Shown here one piece after another: positions 20,501 to 28,976 of a DNA stretch of 64,000 nucleotides (position 1 is its first letter; each line of letters starts with the position of its first letter). The DNA is from Saccharothrix violaceirubra (lineage in GTDB: Bacteria > Actinomycetota > Actinomycetes > Mycobacteriales > Pseudonocardiaceae): NCBI RefSeq assembly GCF_014203755.1, contig NZ_JACHJS010000001.1, positions 7,254,001-7,318,000 of the forward strand, in the 5' to 3' direction. Made by a program: the position numbers and the translations under genes. The notes beneath the pieces were generated by a model. That model was not told where the DNA came from, did not search any database, and was given only the letters and a program-made list of their open reading frames with translations.

Positions 20501-20854
20501 ATGGGCGAGCAGTTCAAGGTGGAGCCGGGGGAGTTGCGTGGTTACGCGGAGTTGTTGGACCGCAACGCGCAGCACTTCCTCACCATCAAGCAGCACGCGG
20601 TCACCAAGGGCGGCGACACCGCCGGGTTCACCGGCGTGCTCTCGCTGCTCCAGCCCGTGGTGACCGGCGTCGCGAACCTCTACGGCGAGACGCTCGACTT
20701 CGCCAACAGCATGATGAAGCGCGAGGCGGGCAGCCTGAACCAGGCCGCCGACTACTACGAGCAGGTCGAAGCCCTGGCGGGCAGCATCCTCGACCGCGTG
20801 TTCGCGCAACTCGCCGCCGCGTCCGACGCGCCGACCCTGGGAGACGGGCAGTGA
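20501..20854 (+). CDS. EspC-like small T7SS target protein
   Basis: A 117-aa all-helical protein resembling the EspC/WXG100-like type VII secretion targets (FKVEPGELRGYAELLDRNAQHFLTIKQHA, here split: FKVEPGELRGYAELLDRN then AQHFLTIKQHA). A second helix ends SLNQAADYYEQVEA. The class has two antiparallel helices and is exported by ESX systems, usually as a heterodimer with a neighbour. Start ATG behind GGGGAGG. It overlaps the next gene by four bases, so the two are probably made together and may form the secreted pair. Confidence 0.75.
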   Translation: MGEQFKVEPGELRGYAELLDRNAQHFLTIKQHAVTKGGDTAGFTGVLSLLQPVVTGVANLYGETLDFANSMMKREAGSLNQAADYYEQVEALAGSILDRVFAQLAAASDAPTLGDGQ

Positions 20855-21735
20855 CCACGTACGCCGATGTCGAAGACCCCGCCGTCGGGCTCCGGGCCGC
20901 GGCCGAGGACCGGCCGGGTCGGCAGACGACCCGCGAGCTGATCGAGAAGGCGGGCTGGAAGATCCAGGGCGTCAACTGGATCTACGAGCAGGTCACCGGC
21001 GAGAACCTGATCGAGGCGCTGATCAGCCCGTTGCTCGGGGACCACGAGAAGATCGACGCGAACGCGAACGCGTGGGACCAGGTCGCCAAGGCTTTGGATT
21101 CCGTGCGGCACAACGTGGGCGCGGGCGTCGAGCAGCTTTCGCCGCACTGGGACGGGGACGCGGCTCAGTCGTTCGAGCGGCGGCTGAGCACCATGTGGGT
21201 CGTCGCGATCGAGGCCGACTCGCAGATCGCCCGGATCATCGGCAACAAGTTCCAGTCGGTGGCCAAGACCTGTCGTACGGCCACCGGGTTGGCGTTGTCC
21301 TTGTTGGACAAGCTGGTCACGAAGTTGATGGAAGCCGCCATGACCGCGTGGATCCCCGTGGTGGGGTGGGGGCGTGCGGTGTGGATGGTGTACGACGCGG
21401 TGCAGATCGCGGATGCCATCCGCAAGATCATCATCGCCATTCAGACGTTGATCGAGGGCGTCAAGGGCATGGTCGACGGCATCAAGGCCATGGGTACCGC
21501 GTTGATGAAGCTCAAGGACGTCCGGGACGTGAACGGGCTGCTCGACGTGCTCGACGGGTATCAGGACGGGAAGCAGAAGTTCGACAACGGTGTGTCGGCG
21601 GTCAAGTCCGGGGCCATCGGTACCGTGTGGAACGGGTACAAGTTGGGCAAGGCGGGCAGTGCGGCCAACGGTCGGTACCAGCCCGCGCCCGCACCGGCCC
21701 CGGCACCCGAACCGTCGTCCGGAGGTTCCCAGTGA
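20851..21735 (+). CDS. WXG100-like T7SS substrate with hydrophobic C-terminal half
   Basis: A 294-aa protein. Residues 60-140 carry a WXG100-like hairpin with HWDGDAAQSFERRL at the turn. Residues about 145-235 are hydrophobic and amphipathic (WIPVVGWGRAVWMVYDAVQIADAIRKIIIAI, quoted in parts: WIPVVGWGRAVWMVYDAV), which could insert in membranes or form a toxin-like helical bundle. The tail has a Pro/Ala repeat APAPAPAPEPSS. Start GTG overlaps the upstream stop, and its own stop overlaps the next GTG. It is a candidate effector or structural component; no enzymatic motif seen. Confidence 0.7.
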   Translation: MTTYADVEDPAVGLRAAAEDRPGRQTTRELIEKAGWKIQGVNWIYEQVTGENLIEALISPLLGDHEKIDANANAWDQVAKALDSVRHNVGAGVEQLSPHWDGDAAQSFERRLSTMWVVAIEADSQIARIIGNKFQSVAKTCRTATGLALSLLDKLVTKLMEAAMTAWIPVVGWGRAVWMVYDAVQIADAIRKIIIAIQTLIEGVKGMVDGIKAMGTALMKLKDVRDVNGLLDVLDGYQDGKQKFDNGVSAVKSGAIGTVWNGYKLGKAGSAANGRYQPAPAPAPAPEPSSGGSQ

Positions 21736-22154
21736 CGTTCCCCTACGACCAGGCGCGGCTGAACGCCCTGGTGGCCGAGGTCGACGCGCGCGACGCCGCC
21801 GTGCTGGAGACCGCGCGCCAGTCGAGTCAGGTCGCCATGCGGTCGCGTGGTCTGTCCGAGGCCGACCTCGCGGAGATCGACCGGGCGGCCAAGGCTCCGG
21901 GGGCGCCTCGTGAGCTGCGGGAACTGGCTCGGCGGGTGGACGCCGGCGAGCTGTCCTGGAAGGACATCGCGTCCGGCAAGGCCGCCGACGACGAGGGCGT
22001 GCAGGGCGCGTTGCGGACCGGCATCCCCGACCTCAAGCGGGCCTACACCGCGCTGGAGGAGGGACAGGACCCCGAGGACGTCGCTTCGGCGGGTCGCCCG
22101 CGCACGGCGTCGGAGGACGACGGTCCGAGCGACTTCACCGAGGACGCCTGGTAG
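21732..22154 (+). CDS. Small acidic protein ending the T7SS-like module
   Basis: A 140-aa acidic, helical protein (RSRGLSEADLAEIDRAAK, DAGELSWKDIASGKAADDEGV) with no signal peptide or membrane helix. Four-base overlap with the preceding WXG-like gene indicates co-translation. By position it may be a cytosolic chaperone or immunity-type partner of the upstream protein, but nothing in the sequence proves this. It converges with the 22156-22713 gene with one base between stops. Confidence 0.65.
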   Translation: MTFPYDQARLNALVAEVDARDAAVLETARQSSQVAMRSRGLSEADLAEIDRAAKAPGAPRELRELARRVDAGELSWKDIASGKAADDEGVQGALRTGIPDLKRAYTALEEGQDPEDVASAGRPRTASEDDGPSDFTEDAW

Positions 22155-22155
22155 G

Positions 22156-22713
22156 TCAGGCCGGGAAGTCCAGGACACCGCCACTCGTGTGGGCGGTGCC
22201 GGTGCCCCTGACGACGTCGAACGCCAACGCGGTCGCGATGGCCAGGGTGCGAACCGGTTCGGGGACCCCTGGCCGCACGCGGAGCAGGTCCTGCCGGACC
22301 CGGCGCCCGTCGCGCTTGGTGATCGAGCCCGTCGAGAAGCCGACGACGTCGCCGAAGTGGCAGAGTCGCTGCCCGGCGGCGTCGAGCAGCGCGTAGTGGG
22401 CGCGGCCTTCCTTGCGCAGCGAGCCGATCGGCCTGCCGTCCGGGTACGAAACCGTCGTCGGCGGCCTGCCCGGGCCTTTCCGGATGCGAAGGATCGGCTG
22501 TCGGCCCTGGGTCACCACGAGGTCGAAGGTCGTCCGTCCGGAGAAGCCGGTGGCGCGCAGCGCCTTCCGGAGCGGGCCGAGCAGGCCGCGATCGGTCACC
22601 TGCGCGACCTGCGCGCCGTGTTCGGTGTAGACGTCGATGCGGTAGCGGGTGCCGAAGAGGTGGCGGCCCGCGCCCCACGGTTGCTCGATCAGGAGGGTGT
22701 CCGGGAGGGTCAC
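22156..22713 (-). CDS. LURP-one/scramblase-like (Tubby C2) protein
   Basis: About 185 aa from GTG 22713; a GTG at 22752 would add 13 residues but would run into the divergent pyrE leader. The protein is a string of short beta-strand motifs (YRIDVYTEHGAQVAQV, QPILRIRKGPGRPP, YPDGRPIGSLRKEG, YALLDAAGQRL) like the tubby-C2 beta barrel of LURP-one and scramblase families. Actinobacterial members have no proven role. Soluble, no signal peptide. Family call is from repeat pattern, so moderate confidence. Confidence 0.6.
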   Translation of the reverse strand: MTLPDTLLIEQPWGAGRHLFGTRYRIDVYTEHGAQVAQVTDRGLLGPLRKALRATGFSGRTTFDLVVTQGRQPILRIRKGPGRPPTTVSYPDGRPIGSLRKEGRAHYALLDAAGQRLCHFGDVVGFSTGSITKRDGRRVRQDLLRVRPGVPEPVRTLAIATALAFDVVRGTGTAHTSGGVLDFPA

Positions 22714-22754
22714 GGTGTGCCAGCGTACGGCCGCGTGTGACAGTCTTGGCACCC

Positions 22755-23321
22755 GTGCGAACAGATGCTGTTGTCGATTCCGGTGCCAAGGCCGAGTTGG
22801 CCCGGTTGGTGAGCGAGTTGGCCGTGGTGCACGGCAAGGTGACGCTGTCCTCGGGCGCCGAGGCCGACTACTACATCGACCTGCGTCGGGCCACGCTCCA
22901 CCACGCCGCCGCGCCCCTGATCGGTCGCCTTTTGCGGCAGCTCACGGCCGACTGGGACTACGTCGCGACCGGCGGGCTCACGTTGGGTGCCGACCCGGTG
23001 GCGACCGCGATGATGCACGCCGCGTCGGCGGCCGGTGAGGTCCTCGACGCGTTTGTGGTGCGCAAGGAGGCCAAGGCGCACGGCATGCAGCGGCGCATCG
23101 AGGGCATCGAGGTCGCGGGTCAGCGGGTGCTCGCGGTCGAGGACACGTCGACGACGGGTGGCAGTGTGCTCACGGCCGTGTCGGCGCTGCGTGAAGCCGG
23201 TGCGACCGTGGTCGGCGTGGCCACCGTGGTCGATCGCGGCACGGTCGCGCGCGAGGTCATCGAAGCCGAAGGCCTGCCCTACCGGTACCTGCTCGACCTC
23301 TCCGACCTCGGTCTGGCATGA
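22755..23321 (+). CDS. pyrE: Orotate phosphoribosyltransferase
   Basis: A 188-aa OPRTase converting orotate and PRPP to OMP in pyrimidine synthesis. The PRPP loop is VLAVEDTSTTGGS near residues 122-134, with the catalytic-loop lysines in VVRKEAKAHG. The substrate loop is TGGLTLGADP. The GTG at 22755 gives the standard N-terminus; an in-frame GTG at 22737 is possible. In M. tuberculosis the same gene sits next to the TrmH-type methylase and clpB, as here. It is followed after one base by a membrane-protein gene. Confidence 0.95.
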   Translation: MRTDAVVDSGAKAELARLVSELAVVHGKVTLSSGAEADYYIDLRRATLHHAAAPLIGRLLRQLTADWDYVATGGLTLGADPVATAMMHAASAAGEVLDAFVVRKEAKAHGMQRRIEGIEVAGQRVLAVEDTSTTGGSVLTAVSALREAGATVVGVATVVDRGTVAREVIEAEGLPYRYLLDLSDLGLA

Positions 23322-23322
23322 C

Positions 23323-24015
23323 ATGACCGCCGGGCTGCTCCTGCTGGTGGTGGTCTTGGCGATCCTCGGTGTCGGGGTCGCCGTGGGGTTGTCGCGCCGC
23401 AAGCGCAACCCGTTCACGAACCAGGCTTTCGTGAACGAGTGGGAGCAGCGGATGCGCGCGCTGGAAGCCTCCCTCGGCTGGCGGTTCGTCGCCGAGGACC
23501 AGGGCTTCCAGGAACGCGTGCCGCAGATCGGCCGCATGCTCGAAGCCGACCGGAGTCGGGTGAAGTTCCAGCTGGTCGGCTCGTGGCGGAACGTGCCGGT
23601 GCTCGCGGTCGAGGTTGTGTTGCGCACGGACAACGTCGTGACGCAGGAGTTCCGGACCTACTCGGTGGTCGTGGTGCCCCGGCCGATGCCCGGACCGTGG
23701 GTGTTGATCTCGCCGCGCGCGGACAGCGTGTGGGGTCTGTTCGAGCAGTTCGTGCCCTCCGGTGACGCCGAGTTCGACGCGCGCTACGAGGTGCGGCGCA
23801 AGAACCCGGCGTTCGCGGGTGCGCTGCTCGGGTCCGGGTTGACGCGGGCGTTGCTGGTGGACCCCCGGGCGGCGGGGGTGGCGTTGGCGTTCGACGAGCA
23901 CAACCTCGCCGCCGCGGTGCCCGTGCCGCTGGTGCGGGCACCGCTCGGGCACCTGGCCGACCTGCTGCTCGACGTGTCCGCGCGGGTGCCGTGGCAAGGG
24001 CTGCCCCGGGGCTGA
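23323..24015 (+). CDS. Membrane-anchored hypothetical protein
   Basis: A 230-aa protein with one N-terminal helix (GLLLLVVVLAILGVGVAV), then basic residues RRKRNPF, and a soluble domain containing ALEASLGWRFVAED, DARYEVRRKNPAFA and a C-terminal LGHLADLLLDVSARVPW. The layout matches the gene at 18972, suggesting paralogy. Starts one base after the pyrE stop. No catalytic motif seen. It may be an envelope-associated protein. Confidence 0.75.
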   Translation: MTAGLLLLVVVLAILGVGVAVGLSRRKRNPFTNQAFVNEWEQRMRALEASLGWRFVAEDQGFQERVPQIGRMLEADRSRVKFQLVGSWRNVPVLAVEVVLRTDNVVTQEFRTYSVVVVPRPMPGPWVLISPRADSVWGLFEQFVPSGDAEFDARYEVRRKNPAFAGALLGSGLTRALLVDPRAAGVALAFDEHNLAAAVPVPLVRAPLGHLADLLLDVSARVPWQGLPRG

Positions 24016-24073
24016 ACAATCCGCGCGCGTGGGGCACGGGCCGCGCCTACCCTGGGTGTCAGGGAGGTCGCCG

Positions 24074-24445
24074 ATGGTCACACGGTCGCTCGCCGAACTG
24101 GTCATGGTGCTGCACTTCGCCGTCCTGCTGTTCCTGGTGGTCGGGGGTTACCTGGCCTGGCGCCTGCCGAAGGTGCTGTACGCCCACGTGGCCATGGCCG
24201 CGTGGGCGGTTTTGATCGTGGCGTTCCCGGTGTCGTGCCCGTTGACGTCGTTGGAGAACACCCTGCGCGTGGCGAGTGGTGCGGAGCCGTTGGCGCGCGG
24301 CGGGTTCATCGACACCTACATCGACGGCGTGCTCTACCCGGAGTCGGCGGCGCCGTTGGTGCAGGTGCTGGTGGGGTTGGCCGTGCTCACGTCGTGGGTC
24401 GGGTGGTTCGCGCGGCGTGCGGCACCGGCTCGCGCCTGCGGGTGA
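24074..24445 (+). CDS. DUF2784 membrane protein
   Basis: A 123-aa protein with about three to four membrane helices (LVMVLHFAVLLFLVVGGYL, VAMAAWAVLIVAFPV, APLVQVLVGLAVLTSWVG). The CPLTSLENTLR segment and GFIDTYIDGVLYP are characteristic of DUF2784. Function unknown. ATG at 24074 follows AGGGAGG by seven bases; the longer upstream frame lacks this. A TACCCT (-10-like) lies about 20 bases upstream of the ATG. Confidence 0.85.
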   Translation: MVTRSLAELVMVLHFAVLLFLVVGGYLAWRLPKVLYAHVAMAAWAVLIVAFPVSCPLTSLENTLRVASGAEPLARGGFIDTYIDGVLYPESAAPLVQVLVGLAVLTSWVGWFARRAAPARACG

Positions 24446-24456
24446 TCCAATAGGGC

Positions 24457-25155
24457 GTGAAGGTTCTGCTGGAAGGGTTCCACGCGGTCAAGCACGCCCT
24501 GCGGTTCGGTGCCCACGTCGACCCGTTGCTGGTCCTGGACCTGGACGCCACGCTCGACCTGGCCCGGTCGCACGCGCCCGACCTGGTCGACGAGTTCGCC
24601 GCACGGGCCGAGCCGGCGACGTCCGCCGGGTTCGCGCGCGTCCTGGGGCACGCCCGGTCGCACCCGACCGGGGTCGTGGGCGTGGCGGACCGGCCGTCGG
24701 CCGCGGACCCGCTCGTCGGGCGGTCGACGCCCGTGGTGCTGTTGGACAACCCGCGTAACCTGGGCAACTTCGGCGCGGTGATCCGGGTGGCGGCCGGGCT
24801 GGGCGCGGGCGGGGTTGTGTCGACGGGCGAGGTCGACCCGTGGCACCCGAACGTGGTGCGCGGGAGCGCGGGTCTGCACTTCGCGGTGCCGGTGGGCCGG
24901 GTCGCCGATGTCGGGCTGATCCGCGGCGAGGTGGTCGCGTTCGACGCCGGGGGCGCGGACCTGCGGGACGTCCGGCTGCCCGACGACGCGGTGCTGGCGT
25001 TCGGTTCCGAGCGGCACGGGCTGTCGCCGGCGGTGCGCGACCGGGCCGACCGCGTGGTGTCGCTGCCCATGCGCGAGCGGGTGTCGAGCTACAACCTGAC
25101 CACCAGCGTGGCCATGGCGCTGTACCACTGGGAGCTGTTCCGAACGACTTCTTGA
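24457..25155 (+). CDS. TrmH/SpoU-family RNA 2'-O-methyltransferase
   Basis: A 232-aa SPOUT methylase. Motif 1 is LLDNPRNLGNFGAVIRVA, motif 2 VLAFGSERHGLSP and motif 3 LPMRERVSSYNLTTSVA, which together form the trefoil knot that binds SAM. A short N-terminal substrate-binding domain precedes. It methylates ribose in tRNA or rRNA; the exact site is unknown. The gene corresponds to Rv0380c in the mycobacterial order. GTG start 24457 with no strong Shine-Dalgarno. Confidence 0.92.
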   Translation: MKVLLEGFHAVKHALRFGAHVDPLLVLDLDATLDLARSHAPDLVDEFAARAEPATSAGFARVLGHARSHPTGVVGVADRPSAADPLVGRSTPVVLLDNPRNLGNFGAVIRVAAGLGAGGVVSTGEVDPWHPNVVRGSAGLHFAVPVGRVADVGLIRGEVVAFDAGGADLRDVRLPDDAVLAFGSERHGLSPAVRDRADRVVSLPMRERVSSYNLTTSVAMALYHWELFRTTS

Positions 25156-25180
25156 CCGGTTCAGTCGGCATGCTGGTGGG

Positions 25181-26245
25181 GTGACGAAGCTGTTCGCCGC
25201 ACGGGCCGGGGTCGCCGAACGGGCCGTCAGGTCGCGGCACCTGCGCCGGGTCTGGGGTATTCCGCACACGGCCCTCGGTGCGGTCGCGTGGCCGTCCGGC
25301 CCGCGCCGCGGATTCCACTACTGGTGGCAGGCGCACCTGCTGGACTGTCTGCTCGACGCCCAGCTCCGCGCGCCGTCGGCGGACCGGAAAGCGTTGGTGC
25401 GCCGGGTGATCCGGGGCATCCGCGTGCGCAACGTCGTCGGGTGGACCAACCGGTACTACGACGACGTCGCGTGGCTGGGTCTGGCGCTGCTGCGCGCCCA
25501 GTACGGGGCGCGGATCGCGAAACCGCACGTCGTCGAGCTGATCGCGCGACGCCTGCGGTCGGCGTGGACCGAACACGGCGGCGGCGGGATCTGGTGGCGC
25601 ACGGACGACGACTTCAAGAACGTGCCCGCCAACGGCCCGGCGGCGATCCTGCTCGCGCGGCTGGCGTTGGAAAGCGGCGACGGCACGGATCTCGGCCGTG
25701 CCAAGTCCATGGTGGACTGGATCGAGGAGCACCTGCTCGACCCGGACACCGGACTGCTGTTCGACGGTCTGCACGTGCACCCGGACGGCTCGGTCCGCGA
25801 GGTCGAGCGGACGCTGTTCACCTACTGCCAGGGCGTGGTGCTCGGCGCGTGCGTGGAGATCGACCAGTTCGGCGGGCGGCGGATCTGGGGCGACCGGGCC
25901 GCGCGGATCATCGAGGCGGTGGACGAGCACCTCACGGTCGACGGCGTGGTGCGCGGGTGCGGTGGCGGCGACGGCGGGCTGTTCGGCGGGATTCTCGTGC
26001 GCTACCTGGCGCTGGCGGCCGTGCGGTTGGCACGGCCCGCGGCGCGGCGTGCGGCCGACCTGGTCCTGCGGTCGGCGGAAGCGTTGTGGGACAACAGGTC
26101 CATGGTCGTGTCCGGACCGCTGTTCGGTCCTGAGTGGACGGTTCCGGCCGACTCGTCCGGTGGCGGGGCCGAGCGCGACCTGTCCGTGCAGCTCGGTGCG
26201 TGGATGGCGTTGGAGGCGGCGGCCCTGGTGGAACGCAACTCCTAG
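25181..26245 (+). CDS. GH76-like glycoside hydrolase (alpha-1,6-mannanase fold), no signal peptide
   Basis: A 354-aa (alpha/alpha)6 barrel protein with the GH76 signature YYDDVAWLGLALL, giving the Asp pair D94-D95 that acts as nucleophile and acid in bacterial Aman6. A second conserved block is GIWWRTDDDFKNVPANGPAAIL (shown in part: GIWWRTDDDFKNVPANGP). No secretion signal or membrane helix is present, so it appears cytoplasmic, matching the Rv0365c type. It may act on mannolipid or lipomannan precursors; substrate unproven. GTG start. It converges with the FAD-oxidase gene, both stops sharing CTAG. Confidence 0.85.
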   Translation: MTKLFAARAGVAERAVRSRHLRRVWGIPHTALGAVAWPSGPRRGFHYWWQAHLLDCLLDAQLRAPSADRKALVRRVIRGIRVRNVVGWTNRYYDDVAWLGLALLRAQYGARIAKPHVVELIARRLRSAWTEHGGGGIWWRTDDDFKNVPANGPAAILLARLALESGDGTDLGRAKSMVDWIEEHLLDPDTGLLFDGLHVHPDGSVREVERTLFTYCQGVVLGACVEIDQFGGRRIWGDRAARIIEAVDEHLTVDGVVRGCGGGDGGLFGGILVRYLALAAVRLARPAARRAADLVLRSAEALWDNRSMVVSGPLFGPEWTVPADSSGGGAERDLSVQLGAWMALEAAALVERNS

Positions 26246-27609
26246 GCCGGGAGCATCGACGTCGGGTTGAACAGGCCGGTCGGGTCCAGGGCGTGCTTGA
26301 TGTCGCGGTGGACGCGCAGGCCCACCGGCCCCAGCTCGCGGGCCAGCCAGTCCTGCTTGATCTTGCCGACACCGTGCTCGCCGGTGATCGTGCCGCCCAG
26401 CTCCAGGCCCAGGTCGAGGATGCGGTCGAACGCCAGGCGCGCGGCGGCCTCCTGCGTGGCCGGGTCGTAGACGATCGTCGGGTGCATGTTGCCGTCCCCG
26501 GCGTGGCCCAGGACGGCGATGCGCAGGCCCGTGTCGTCGGCGATCCCCTCGCAGCCGACGATCAGGTCGGCGATGCGGTCACGCGGCACGCACACGTCGT
26601 CGGTCAGCCACGAGCCGTACGCCTCCAGCGCGGGCAGCACCGAACGGCGTGCGGTCAGCAGGTCACGGCCCTCCGCCGGGTCGTCCGTGCTGTGCACCAG
26701 TTCGGCACCGGCCGCCTCGCACGCCTTCGCCACGGCGGCCAGCTCCCGGAGGGCGGCCTCGCCACCGGCGTCGGACTGGCAGACGAGCAGCGCGGCACCA
26801 CCGCCGAGATCGGTCCGCAGGTGGCGTTCCACCGCCTCGACGCACGTCCGGTCCATGATCTCCATCAGGGACGGGACCACCCCGGCGCGCACCACGCGGC
26901 CCACGGCGTCGCCCGCCTGACGCGTCGTCGTGAAGGTCGCCACGAGCGTCATCGGCGCCTGCGGCAGCGGGCGCAACGCCAGCGTGGCCCGCGTGATCAC
27001 GCCCAGCGTGCCCTCGCTGCCGACGAACAGGCGGGTCAGGTCGTAGCCCGCCACGCCCTTCACCGTGCGGCGCCCGGTGCGCAGCAGTTCGCCGGTCGCG
27101 AGCACGACGTCCAGACCCAGCACCGAATCCGTGGTCACGCCGTACTTCACGCAGCACAGCCCGCCCGCGTTCGTCGCGAGATTTCCCCCGATCGTGCACC
27201 AGTCGTAGCTCGACGGGTCCGGCGGGTAGAACAGGCCGTGCCGCTCCACGGCTGTGCGCAGGTCGAGGTTGACCACGCCCGGCTCCACGACCGCGAGCCG
27301 GTTGTCCGGGTCGATCTCGACGATCCGGTCCATCCGCGTCGTCACCAGGACCACGCACCCGTCCACGGCGTTCGCCGCGCCCGACAACCCGCTGCCCGCG
27401 CCGCGCACCACGATCGGCACGCCCGCGTCCGCGCAGGTCCGCACCACCCGGCACACCTGCCCGGCGTCGGCGGGCAGCACGACCGCCGCGGGCTTCCCGG
27501 CCGGAGCCAGCGGCATCATGTCCCGCCGGTACGCGGCCGTGACGTCCTCGTCGGCGAGCACGGCGTCGTCACCGACGGCCGAACGCAGTCGTGCGAGCAG
27601 TGGCCGCAT
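26242..27609 (-). CDS. FAD-linked oxidase (glycolate oxidase GlcD type)
   Basis: A 455-aa VAO/PCMH flavoprotein. FAD-binding motifs include VVVLPADAGQVCRVVRTC, VVRGAGSGLSGAANAVDG, the NLATNAGGLCCVKYG loop and TEGVTTDS-like neighbours. The C-terminal FAD-oxidase domain ends with GTITGEHGVGKIKQDWL, the conserved GlcD/D-lactate dehydrogenase active-site His region. It oxidises a 2-hydroxy acid such as glycolate or D-lactate; no glcE/glcF genes are adjacent. Its start is ATG, and it is divergent from the DedA gene. Confidence 0.92.
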   Translation of the reverse strand: MRPLLARLRSAVGDDAVLADEDVTAAYRRDMMPLAPAGKPAAVVLPADAGQVCRVVRTCADAGVPIVVRGAGSGLSGAANAVDGCVVLVTTRMDRIVEIDPDNRLAVVEPGVVNLDLRTAVERHGLFYPPDPSSYDWCTIGGNLATNAGGLCCVKYGVTTDSVLGLDVVLATGELLRTGRRTVKGVAGYDLTRLFVGSEGTLGVITRATLALRPLPQAPMTLVATFTTTRQAGDAVGRVVRAGVVPSLMEIMDRTCVEAVERHLRTDLGGGAALLVCQSDAGGEAALRELAAVAKACEAAGAELVHSTDDPAEGRDLLTARRSVLPALEAYGSWLTDDVCVPRDRIADLIVGCEGIADDTGLRIAVLGHAGDGNMHPTIVYDPATQEAAARLAFDRILDLGLELGGTITGEHGVGKIKQDWLARELGPVGLRVHRDIKHALDPTGLFNPTSMLPA

Positions 27610-27711
27610 GTGTCCCAGCTAACCGCCGTCCACGGCCGGACGCCAAGCCTTACGCAGCCGTTAGTCCGGAGTCGCACTGCGGAGGAGGTGAGGCGACGTA
27701 GGCTTCACGGC

Positions 27712-28386
27712 GTGGTGCTGTCCGCAACGTCCGAAGCCGTCGGCTTCTTCTCGCTGGAGACCGCAGGCCCCCTGGCCGTGTGGGTGATCACGCTCAGCTT
27801 CCTGTTCTTCGAGTGTGCGTTCATCTTCGGGCTCTTCCTGCCCGGCGACTCCCTGCTGTTCGCGGCCGGTGTCGTGCTGGCCGCGCACGACGGCGAGCTG
27901 AGCGCGTGGCTGCTGTCGTTGGCTGCCTTGTTGATCGCCGTGGTCGGCAACCAGGTCGGCTACTACATCGGCCGGGGCACGGGCACGAAGTTCCTGGCCA
28001 GACGAGGGGGCCGGGTCCTCAACCGGCAGAACCTCGACAAGGCCCGCGACTTCCTCGACCGCCGGGGCTTCTGGGCGATCGTGCTGGCCCGCTGGATCCC
28101 GTGGGTGCGCACGTTGGCGCCGTTGATCGCGGGCGCCGCGCGGATGGACTCCCGGCGGTTCATGATCGCGACGACGGTCGGTGCGATCGCGTGGGTGCCG
28201 ACGTTGGTGCTCGCCGGGTACTACGGCGCGGGCCTGCTCACCGCCGTGCCGTGGCTGGAGACCGCGGCCGTGGTGATCAGCGTGGCGTTCTTCATCGGCG
28301 GCACGGTGTACGGCCTGATCCGCTACCGCCAGGAGATGCGCAAGCCGGTCGAGGTCTACGAAGAGGCCACCGGGGAGTCGGCCTAG
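27712..28386 (+). CDS. DedA-family membrane protein (first copy)
   Basis: A 224-aa DedA/SNARE-associated protein with about five helices. The family motif F-x-G-x-F-x-P-G-D-S is FGLFLPGDSLLF, and the second half has RRGFWAIVLARWIPWVRTLAPLIAGAARM. DedA proteins flip undecaprenyl-phosphate or phospholipids and affect envelope homeostasis. GTG at 27712 is preferred; an in-frame GTG at 27688 overlaps the GGAGGAGG site. It converges with the kinase gene by sharing CTAG as both stops. A second DedA is at 32075. Confidence 0.92.
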   Translation: MVLSATSEAVGFFSLETAGPLAVWVITLSFLFFECAFIFGLFLPGDSLLFAAGVVLAAHDGELSAWLLSLAALLIAVVGNQVGYYIGRGTGTKFLARRGGRVLNRQNLDKARDFLDRRGFWAIVLARWIPWVRTLAPLIAGAARMDSRRFMIATTVGAIAWVPTLVLAGYYGAGLLTAVPWLETAAVVISVAFFIGGTVYGLIRYRQEMRKPVEVYEEATGESA

Positions 28387-28976
28387 TCGACGACCAGGTC
28401 CGCGTGCGGGTGGGCGGCGACCAGCACGGCGTTGTCGTGGTCCACCCCGTGCAGGACGCGGTGCCGGGCGTTCTCGGGGGTGCGGCCGTAGCGGATGTGC
28501 CGCTCGACGAGCCTGGTCCGGCGGACCTCCTCGTCGGGGTTCAGGAACCAGGTCTCGTCCAGCAGTGCGCGCACCTCGTCCCAGACGAGCAGGTAGTTGC
28601 CCTCGGTGATCACCAGCGGCACGTCCGGGTGAACCGGTAGGGCGTTGGCGATCGGCTCCTCGATCTCCCGGCGGAACTCCGGGGCGTAGACCGTCCGCTG
28701 CCGGTCCCTGAGCCTGGACAGCAGGTGGGCGTAGCCGTTGGCGTCGAACGTGTCGGGTGCGCCTTTGCGGTCGGTGCGGCCGAGGCGTTCGAGTTCGCCC
28801 TGAGCCAGGTGGAAACCGTCCATCGGAACCAGGGCGGCACGGCCCTCCAGGGCGTCGACCAGGCGTTTCGCCAGGGTGGACTTGCCCGAGCCGGGAGCAC
28901 CGGCGATGCCGAGCAGCCGTCGTTCCCCGGTGGCCGCCAGGGCGTTCGCGCGGGCGAGCAGGTCGTCGAAGATCAT
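28383..28976 (-). CDS. Nucleoside/sugar kinase of the P-loop uridine-kinase type
   Basis: A 197-aa P-loop kinase with Walker A GAPGSGKS (26-33), a substrate Asp in VPMDGFHLAQ, and EGNYLLV as Walker-B-like strand. It resembles FrcK/YggC-type nucleoside and sugar kinases rather than true uridine kinases (no feedback UMP region). Substrate unknown. ATG overlaps the stop of the PfkB-type kinase by four bases, so the two kinases act together, and the LacI operator lies upstream of both. Confidence 0.85.
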   Translation of the reverse strand: MIFDDLLARANALAATGERRLLGIAGAPGSGKSTLAKRLVDALEGRAALVPMDGFHLAQGELERLGRTDRKGAPDTFDANGYAHLLSRLRDRQRTVYAPEFRREIEEPIANALPVHPDVPLVITEGNYLLVWDEVRALLDETWFLNPDEEVRRTRLVERHIRYGRTPENARHRVLHGVDHDNAVLVAAHPHADLVVD

